In this document: piece after piece, positions 1-5,333 of the stretch | Position numbering within the stretch: the first letter of the stretch is position 1 | Layout of the letters: every line of letters starts with the position of its first letter | Assembly: GCA_016286205.1 (NCBI GenBank) | Contig: JAEESF010000017.1 | Coordinates: forward strand, 1 to 27,336 | Length of the DNA stretch: 27,336 nucleotides | Reading direction: 5' to 3' | Origin: Colicola sp016286205 | Lineage (GTDB): Bacteria; Bacteroidota; Bacteroidia; Bacteroidales; Paludibacteraceae | Made by a program: the position numbers and the translations under genes | The notes under the pieces: generated by a model | Databases searched by the model: none | The model's input: the letters and a program-made list of their open reading frames with translations, nothing else | What the model was told of the DNA's origin: nothing

Positions 1-1518
1 CGACTGATAATACGCCTTCTTGCCGCAGGGTACAATGATGGTGTCAATCAGGTCTGCATATTCATGCCAAGGTTCTTCGCCCGACGCATATTCCGCCAAT
101 TCTCCTTCTCCGCTGATGGTCAGCGTACTATCGCAGAGAATGTAGGTAAGGTTGTTGCCATTCGCGCCACAATTTCCGCTTGACATATATACAGGTTGAA
201 GAGTGTAATGCTTCCAGCCAGAAGTTTTTTCGTATAAATCTATTGCATTACACGGCACATGTAGGGTAATGTCGGTTTGAGGATCTTTGTTGGTAATATT
301 TGTCCACTTGGGCATATTCTCCGTCCATGAAACAAATATATCTGTCAAGGCATTGCAACCATAGAAGGCAGCCCAACCTACATCCGTTACCTTTTTCGGT
401 ATAGTTATTGAGGCCAAACTGCTACATTTTTGGAATGTACAAGATTTAATCTCGGTGAGGTTGTTGCTCAGCGTTACCGAGGTTAACATACTACACCCAT
501 AAAAAGCATATGCAGCGAGGTTTGTAACGCTAGGTATTGCCATCGATGTTAATTTTGAGCACGCTCGGAACGATGCACTTCCAATTTGGGTAACCGAATT
601 CGGTATTGAGCAAGAACTCATATTAGAACAACCGTAGAAAGCACAGTTGCCAATAGACGTTGCTTGGTCCCCGACTGCAACAGATGTGATAGATTCGCGA
701 TAACTATACCAGGGTACATCTTCCTTATTATCCCAATCCGCCATCGCACCACTTCCGCTAATAGTCAGCACACCACAGGTGTTTAGCGACCAAGTTAAAT
801 TGTCACCACTTGCTCCGCATGTGCCATTTGCGACTACTTCAGTTAGTGTAAATTTGTTAGCCCAACCTTTATTTTTATACAAAGAAGTGGTGCCACATGG
901 CACATATAGTTTAGGTTTGGTACTAAGGTCATGGAAGAAATTTGAGGAGTTTGAGCAAGCTGGAATCTTGTCTGCTGTTTCCCATAACACATATACCTCC
1001 TGAAGACTGGTACATCCGCAGAATGCTCCCGGAGTCGGAAGATTGGCAATACTTGCCGGCAAACGAACTGTTGTTAGGCTTGCACAATCTTTGAATGCCC
1101 AATGGTTTATGCCTGTGAGGCCGGATGGAATCTCAACACTTGTGATTGCTGTAGCACAAAATGCCTGTGAGCCGATATTAGTTAGCGTAGAAGGAAGATT
1201 AACGGTGGCTAGCGATGTATGATTTCTAAAGGCCCATGTTCCTATCGCAGTGATGCCTTCCGGCAGTATGACGCTTTTGATAGATGCAATATAGGACTCC
1301 CACGGCCGAGGTGTACCTGTACCGTAATAACTCGCCATCTCCCCCGTTCCGCTGATGGTCAGCACGCCGGTATATGTATCCAAAGACCAAGTCAAATTAT
1401 TTCCATCTGCACCGCAGTTTCCGGTATAAGTAGCAGCATTGACCGTACCGCCAAGCGCATACACGCCCAGCAGCAACACGCACATTAACCTATATAAATA
1501 CCCGTTTCTAGCGGCCAT
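1..1518 (-). CDS. BspA-like leucine-rich-repeat surface protein, partial (3' end outside window)
   Basis: The frame is open from an ATG at 1518 to the window edge, giving 506 codons without a stop, so the C-terminus is missing. A signal peptide is visible at about residues 9-29 (LMCVLLLGVYALGG then VNA-AT). The rest is built from large repeating blocks. Each block opens with a module of the type CGA-x-G-x-NLTW...GVLTISGxGxMA (residues about 35-62, 234-261 and 450-475). It continues with LRR_5 (BspA/TpLRR) repeats of the form 'AFxGCSxLTSVxIPxSVTxIG', and ends with VPCGTTSLYKNKGW-like segments (near 207, 421 and 497). BspA-type proteins are surface or secreted binding proteins of Bacteroidales and Treponema, and the export route is often type IX. 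Start chosen because it precedes the signal peptide and lies just downstream of the promoter at 1545-1576. Family is confident; ligand unknown. Confidence 0.9.
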   Translation of the reverse strand, partial: MAARNGYLYRLMCVLLLGVYALGGTVNAATYTGNCGADGNNLTWSLDTYTGVLTISGTGEMASYYGTGTPRPWESYIASIKSVILPEGITAIGTWAFRNHTSLATVNLPSTLTNIGSQAFCATAITSVEIPSGLTGINHWAFKDCASLTTVRLPASIANLPTPGAFCGCTSLQEVYVLWETADKIPACSNSSNFFHDLSTKPKLYVPCGTTSLYKNKGWANKFTLTEVVANGTCGASGDNLTWSLNTCGVLTISGSGAMADWDNKEDVPWYSYRESITSVAVGDQATSIGNCAFYGCSNMSSCSIPNSVTQIGSASFRACSKLTSMAIPSVTNLAAYAFYGCSMLTSVTLSNNLTEIKSCTFQKCSSLASITIPKKVTDVGWAAFYGCNALTDIFVSWTENMPKWTNITNKDPQTDITLHVPCNAIDLYEKTSGWKHYTLQPVYMSSGNCGANGNNLTYILCDSTLTISGEGELAEYASGEEPWHEYADLIDTIIVPCGKKAYYQS

Positions 1519-1544
1519 ACTGCACCAAATTTATAATTTGGGTG

Positions 1545-1576
1545 CAAAGGTACAACTTTTTTTTGACATATGCAAG
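1545..1576 (-). promoter_or_regulatory. Bacteroidota-type promoter for the LRR protein gene
   Basis: On the minus strand a -33 element CTTG (1576-1573) is followed by exactly 20 nt and a -7 element TACCTTTG (1552-1545). The spacer contains CATATGTCAAAAAAAAG, which is identical upstream of uvrA and glyS. An imperfect inverted repeat (TGCACC-AAATT / AATTT-GGGTGCA, 1521-1546) overlaps the downstream edge of the -7 box. Assignment follows the known TTTG / TAnnTTTG consensus; no start site was measured. Confidence 0.8.
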
Positions 1577-1611
1577 AGTTTCTTTGAAAAAATCGTTTCT
1601 TTTTCATAAAC

Positions 1612-1644
1612 TCGAGACTTTATCGAGACAGTATCGAGACAATC
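1612..1644 (+). repeat. 11-bp tandem repeat array, TCGAGACnnTA type
   Basis: TCGAGAC recurs at 1612, 1623 and 1634, exactly 11 bp apart: TCGAGACTTTA, TCGAGACAGTA, TCGAGACAATC. A further copy with the same 'TATCAC' continuation lies at 1748. The same words occur upstream of the EF-G2 gene (8116-8126) and, in reverse orientation, inside trmO. The period is close to one helical turn. Function unknown. Confidence 0.75.
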
Positions 1645-1651
1645 ACGTGGA

Positions 1652-1674
1652 GAAGCCAATTGACTTTTGGCTTC
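1652..1674. other. Perfect inverted repeat (hairpin), 8-bp stem
   Basis: GAAGCCAA (1652-1659) and its reverse complement TTGGCTTC (1667-1674) flank a 7-nt loop TTGACTT. A smaller hairpin, GAATGT/ACATTC, follows at 1686-1704. No T-tract follows either one, so they do not look like terminators. They could be operators or part of a structured element. Confidence 0.5.
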
Positions 1675-1777
1675 GAAAAGATGGAGAATGTCCAGTGAAC
1701 ATTCGAATAGAGTGGCAGGCGGGGAGCCTAAGCCGACCGAGAGTATATCGAGACTATCACGTATCCTACCTATACCT

Positions 1778-1796
1778 ATATATACATAGTATATAT
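1778..1796. promoter_or_regulatory. AT-rich dyad, operator candidate upstream of tsaD
   Basis: ATATATAC (1778-1785), spacer ATA, GTATATAT (1789-1796): a perfect 8-bp inverted repeat ending about 21 bp upstream of the tsaD -33 element. Its core TATAC-N3-GTATA matches the larger dyad at 8023-8047 in the other divergent region. Such placement suits a transcription-factor site, but the AT-rich composition means chance is possible. Confidence 0.4.
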
Positions 1797-1817
1797 CCCG
1801 TGATTTTGAATTTTTCA

Positions 1818-1849
1818 TTTGCACAATTCAAAAAAAAGCAGTAATTTTG
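1818..1849 (+). promoter_or_regulatory. Bacteroidota-type promoter for tsaD operon
   Basis: TTTG at 1818-1821, 20-nt spacer, TAATTTTG at 1842-1849. The -7 box overlaps the first possible TTG codon of the tsaD frame (1847), which rules that codon out as the start and places transcription initiation within a few bases of 1856. Confidence 0.8.
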
Positions 1850-1858
1850 CGCTCGATT

Positions 1859-2905
1859 TTGGAAAAGAAAGTAGTCATATTAGCTATCGAATCCAGCTGC
1901 GACGACACGTCTGCAGCAGTCATCATCGACGGCATTTTGCGTAGCAATGTTATCGCTAGTCAGAAGGTGCATGAGGAGTATGGAGGCGTAGTTCCCGAAC
2001 TCGCCAGCCGCGCCCATCAGCAGAACATTGTTCCCGTGGTCGACACGGCTCTCAAGCGTGCAGGCGTCAAGGCTGAGGACTTGTCCGCGATCGCTTTCAC
2101 TCGCGGCCCCGGATTACTGGGTTCGTTGCTGGTCGGCACTTCGTTTGCCAAAGGCATGGCCATCTCGCTCGGCATTCCGCTGATAGATGTCAACCATCTG
2201 CAAGGACACGTACTCGCACATTTCGTAGAAGACGGCACAGGACTCAACCATCCGTCTCTGCCTTTTTTGTGTCTACTGGTTTCCGGAGGAAACAGCCAGA
2301 TAGTTTTAGTCAAGGCATACAATGATATGCAGATTATCGGTCAAACGATTGACGATGCGGCAGGCGAGGCATTCGACAAGTGCGCCAAAGTGCTTGGATT
2401 GCCTTATCCAGGTGGCCCGTGGATTGACAAACTGGCCAAACTCGGCGATGCCAACAAATATCCGTTTGCAAAGCCTCAACTGGCAGGCTACGACTACTCG
2501 TTCTCAGGACTCAAGACATCGTTCCTTTACACCTTGCGCGACATGCTTCGCGAACGCAATCTCGAGACCATCGACCAACTGACAGAACAAGTCCCAAATT
2601 TGCGGGAGGACATGTGCGCGTCGCTACAAGCGACGATTATCGATATCCTGATGCGCAAACTGAAAAAAGCTGCGCAGGATTTGGGTATTCGTCAAGTGGC
2701 GGTCGCAGGCGGAGTAAGTGCCAATAGCGCCTTGCGACAAGCTTTTGTCGATTATGGCAAGCGATACCACTGGAATGTGTTTATTCCGCCCTTCTCTTTC
2801 ACCACCGACAATGCTGCCATGGTCTGCCAGGCGGGCTATTTCAAGTATCTGGATGGTGATTTCTGTGCGATTGGCGAAGTGCCGTATGCCAAAACAACCA
2901 TCTGA
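1859..2905 (+). CDS. tsaD: tRNA N6-adenosine threonylcarbamoyltransferase TsaD
   Basis: TsaD transfers the threonylcarbamoyl group from threonylcarbamoyl-AMP to A37 of ANN-decoding tRNAs, with TsaB and TsaE, in the cytoplasm. About 348 residues, normal for the family (ASKHA/Kae1 fold). Visible signatures are the N-terminal AIESSCDDTSAAV, the metal-binding HLQGH (H113, H117), LLVSGGNSQIV, DDAAGEAFDK, AGGVSANSALR and the C-terminal TTDNAAM that supplies the metal-binding Asp. Start chosen as TTG 1859 (giving MEKKVVILAIESS). The frame also opens at TTG 1847, but that codon lies inside the -7 box. The mRNA is therefore nearly leaderless. There is a somewhat longer loop (ERNLETIDQLTEQVPNLRE) before the conserved CASLQ helix. 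First gene of an operon with the exosortase-like gene three bases downstream. Confidence 0.93.
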   Translation: MEKKVVILAIESSCDDTSAAVIIDGILRSNVIASQKVHEEYGGVVPELASRAHQQNIVPVVDTALKRAGVKAEDLSAIAFTRGPGLLGSLLVGTSFAKGMAISLGIPLIDVNHLQGHVLAHFVEDGTGLNHPSLPFLCLLVSGGNSQIVLVKAYNDMQIIGQTIDDAAGEAFDKCAKVLGLPYPGGPWIDKLAKLGDANKYPFAKPQLAGYDYSFSGLKTSFLYTLRDMLRERNLETIDQLTEQVPNLREDMCASLQATIIDILMRKLKKAAQDLGIRQVAVAGGVSANSALRQAFVDYGKRYHWNVFIPPFSFTTDNAAMVCQAGYFKYLDGDFCAIGEVPYAKTTI

Positions 2906-2908
2906 TTT

Positions 2909-3517
2909 ATGCAAAAAGGAGAACTGCGAAATATACTGGCACCCTACGCAGATGTTATCATTTTTATGATAACACTCTTGATTGTTAACTATGTATGGAA
3001 ATACACGGTTATCGGCGATGAATTTGGCGACCAAGTCACTTGGTTCGACTTAGATATCACCGCACCTTTCGAATGGATGTCATGCCATGTAGCAGCCGTT
3101 GTCTATTGGCTCTTGTCGCTGTGCCGTGACACTGTTCATCTGGTCGGACAACACTCCATCCGATTCGATTCCGGTACTGGCACAACCATCATCTGGGGCT
3201 GTTCCGGACTCAAACAGATGTTTATCTGGCTGTGCCTTATGCTGACTGTTCGCAGCGGGGCCAAAGGATACAAAACATGGCTGCACAAACTCTGGTTTAT
3301 TCCTTTCGGATGGATCTGCTGCCATGCATTTAATATACTTCGTATATTCCTGATTGCTTTAGCCATAGAGCATCACCCGGATTGGTTTCATGTGCTCCAC
3401 GACTATATTTTCAAGTATCTCTTCTATGGAATGATGTTCGGACTCTGGGTCTGGTTCGTCGAATCCATCAGGGGCGTTGCTGAATCTTCTCCAGCAAGCG
3501 AAGAATCCAACGTTTAG
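2909..3517 (+). CDS. Exosortase/archaeosortase-family membrane protein
   Basis: A 202-residue polytopic protein with about five hydrophobic segments (near 14-30, 60-72, 102-114, 128-153, 165-186). It carries the three residues typical of exosortase/archaeosortase proteases in the right order and setting: C98 in WGCSGLKQM, R145 in FNILRIFLIA and H164 in VLHDYIFKY. Enzymes of this superfamily cleave short C-terminal sorting signals of exported proteins in the inner membrane. The start ATG is three bases after the tsaD stop, so the two are co-transcribed. The 3' end overlaps the converging antiporter gene by 50 bp. No protein in this window ends in a recognisable PEP-CTERM-like signal, so its substrate is not shown here. 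Superfamily confident; subfamily (XrtF, XrtN or other) not resolved. Confidence 0.82.
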   Translation: MQKGELRNILAPYADVIIFMITLLIVNYVWKYTVIGDEFGDQVTWFDLDITAPFEWMSCHVAAVVYWLLSLCRDTVHLVGQHSIRFDSGTGTTIIWGCSGLKQMFIWLCLMLTVRSGAKGYKTWLHKLWFIPFGWICCHAFNILRIFLIALAIEHHPDWFHVLHDYIFKYLFYGMMFGLWVWFVESIRGVAESSPASEESNV

Positions 3518-5333
3518 TTGCACTCACCATACTCCATGTCATGCTAGCAGGAGTCTGGTCTGTATGTAGGATGTCTGCCTTTGGCAGACCTGCTTCTTGT
3601 TCCGGTAGAACGAGCAGATAACTATGGTCACTAAAGAATCGACCAAGCATGTCCGGTGTCTGTTCGAACAGCGGGTTATAACTCGGTGTTGACGGACGCG
3701 CGCCAATCATCACAATCAGATCATCGGATTTCATCTGTTTGGCTATCATCAGTACATCTTCCCAATCTTCCATTCGGCGATACGAAGCACGCAAGAATTT
3801 ACCTTTGCGGCGGCAGAAAGCCTGCAGCGCCAATTGTGTGTCTGCGTTAGCAAAGAATATCACTTTCGCGCCAATCTGGCTGCTCAAACGACGTATCAAA
3901 CCGAAACAAGAAATAAAGTCATGCTCTTTCTCCGCGTAGCGTGGCACAGCCACCAAGATACGCGAAATCGTATTGATAGGCTGAGCAGCATGATAGACTA
4001 TTGAGGCTTGGCCTGTACTGTCAAGCAATTGTTTGGCTTCCTGCCAGTCGGCTTCGCACGAGAAAGATGGTTCGTGCAGTTCGCTCAGGTTGCTCAGTTC
4101 CTCTAGGTCGCTCAACCTATTCTCATTCACACTCATAACGCGCCAACTGTCATCTCGTTTGTCTGCCTCCAGACGCGATTCTTCTTGCAGTGCCAAGCGT
4201 TTGGCTGCATATTCAGTCACAAATGAAGCAGTTGTACAGAGTATCAGAATCATGATGACAGAGGCATTCAGAATAGCGTCATCAAAGATGCCCGTCTGGT
4301 AACCGATAGTCACGATTGCCAGTGTTCCCGCTGCAGTAGCGTGCGTCAAGCCGAACATCAGTTGCCGTTCCAGACCTTGCAAGTGGAAACTGACTTGTGC
4401 CAACCAAGCGGCAAGCCATTTGCCCGCCAACTTGGTTCCAATCATCACCAGGGCCAAAACGATTGTCATCCAACCGGTCCAAACTACGCGAACGTCAATC
4501 ATCATTCCCACACCCAATAGGAAAAGCGGAACGAAGATATTGTTTCCAACAAAACTGATGCGTTGCATCAGAGGGCTGCGATTCGGCACCAGTCTATTGA
4601 GCGCAACGCCACAAAGGAAGGCACCCAAAATACCTTCTAGCCCCGCCCAATCGGCGAGAAAAGCCGACAGACTCATCAAAAGCATCACTACCACAAATCC
4701 GCTCGTCGGATCGGTCCACCGCTTGAAAAAACGTTTCGCCAACCAAGGGAAGCACAGTGTAATAGCAATTATCGTCAGCACAGCGCGGCCTAAAATACCG
4801 AGCATGCTTATTTCCGTTTCTTGTATCAGATTGCTTCTGAGTGCCGCCAAAACCAACAGGGCCAAAGTGATAGTCAGCATTGTTCCGCCTACGGCGATAT
4901 TCGCCGCAGCATTCTTCTGTACCCCGTAGCGACTGATGATAGGATAGGTCATCAGCGTATGGCTGCCGTACATCGCGCCTAGCAATGCACAAGTGGTCCA
5001 ATTGTACCCCAGTAGCCAACTGGTCAGCAAACCCAGGCCAAACGGCACAATAAACGCATACAATCCATAGATAACCGCACTGCGACGATGCTGACTAAAA
5101 TCGTTGATATCGATTTCGATACCCGCTTGCAGCATGATATATAGCATTCCCATCTTGCCCAGCGTCTGAATAGTCACACTCTGATCAATCAGGTGCAGTC
5201 CGTGCGGACCTATCAAAACGCCCACAAGAATAAAGCCCACAATGCTTGGGATACGCACTTTGCGGCTCACCATTGGCACTAAAAGAATGATGGCAAGCGC
5301 TAAGGCGATGATGGCAATAGAATCGGTTATCAT
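3468..5333 (-). CDS. CPA2-type cation:proton antiporter (Kef/NapA-like) with C-terminal USP-like domain
   Basis: A 621-residue protein. Residues 1 to about 385 form a Na+/H+ exchanger domain with about 12 membrane segments; RIPSIVGFILVGVLIGPHGL (residues 27-46) and GILGAFLCGVALNRLVP are typical CPA2 segments. A charged linker (about 395-440) leads to a cytosolic alpha/beta domain starting ISRILVAVPRYAEKEHDF, similar to universal stress proteins. The predicted role is monovalent cation/proton exchange for pH or ion homeostasis. Two oddities. The segment where Kef/NapA proteins carry an acidic pair or QD reads GGTMLT (149-154). The linker holds a perfect tripeptide-period repeat LSDLEELSNLSELHE (407-421) from a 9-bp DNA repeat. 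Its ATG overlaps the uvrA stop (ATGA), so it is translated as the second gene of that operon. Ion specificity cannot be read from sequence. Confidence 0.85.
   Translation of the reverse strand: MITDSIAIIALALAIILLVPMVSRKVRIPSIVGFILVGVLIGPHGLHLIDQSVTIQTLGKMGMLYIMLQAGIEIDINDFSQHRRSAVIYGLYAFIVPFGLGLLTSWLLGYNWTTCALLGAMYGSHTLMTYPIISRYGVQKNAAANIAVGGTMLTITLALLVLAALRSNLIQETEISMLGILGRAVLTIIAITLCFPWLAKRFFKRWTDPTSGFVVVMLLMSLSAFLADWAGLEGILGAFLCGVALNRLVPNRSPLMQRISFVGNNIFVPLFLLGVGMMIDVRVVWTGWMTIVLALVMIGTKLAGKWLAAWLAQVSFHLQGLERQLMFGLTHATAAGTLAIVTIGYQTGIFDDAILNASVIMILILCTTASFVTEYAAKRLALQEESRLEADKRDDSWRVMSVNENRLSDLEELSNLSELHEPSFSCEADWQEAKQLLDSTGQASIVYHAAQPINTISRILVAVPRYAEKEHDFISCFGLIRRLSSQIGAKVIFFANADTQLALQAFCRRKGKFLRASYRRMEDWEDVLMIAKQMKSDDLIVMIGARPSTPSYNPLFEQTPDMLGRFFSDHSYLLVLPEQEAGLPKADILHTDQTPASMTWSMVSATKRWILRLLEKIQQRP
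4071..4115 (-). repeat. 9-bp tandem repeat (5 units) in antiporter linker
   Basis: Reading on the minus strand: TTGAGCGAC, CTAGAGGAA, CTGAGCAAC, CTGAGCGAA, CTGCACGAA (4115 down to 4071). These encode LSD-LEE-LSN-LSE-LHE, i.e. residues 407-421, in the linker between membrane and cytosolic domains. Units differ at a few positions but keep Leu first and an acidic or amide residue last. Confidence 0.8.

Larger units (their letters stand above)
1519..1858. other. Divergent intergenic region between LRR gene and tsaD
   Basis: Besides the two promoters this stretch holds an 11-bp tandem array (1612-1644), a fourth TCGAGAC copy at 1748-1754, a perfect 8-bp hairpin GAAGCCAA/TTGGCTTC (1652-1674), a 6-bp hairpin GAATGT/ACATTC (1686-1704), and an AT-rich dyad ATATATAC-ATA-GTATATAT (1778-1796). 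Open frames of about 100 codons exist on both strands here, but they run through both promoters and show no protein-like composition. I see no gene in it. The dense dyads suggest regulatory or structured RNA content rather than coding. Confidence 0.6.

Noticed and set aside
1652..1704. Intrinsic terminators in the LRR-tsaD spacer
   Set aside because: Hairpins are present but lack a T-tract on either strand, and no gene ends here.
1531..1844. About 100-codon open frames on both strands in the LRR-tsaD spacer
   Set aside because: They cross both promoters and the repeat array and show no signal peptide, domain or plausible start context.
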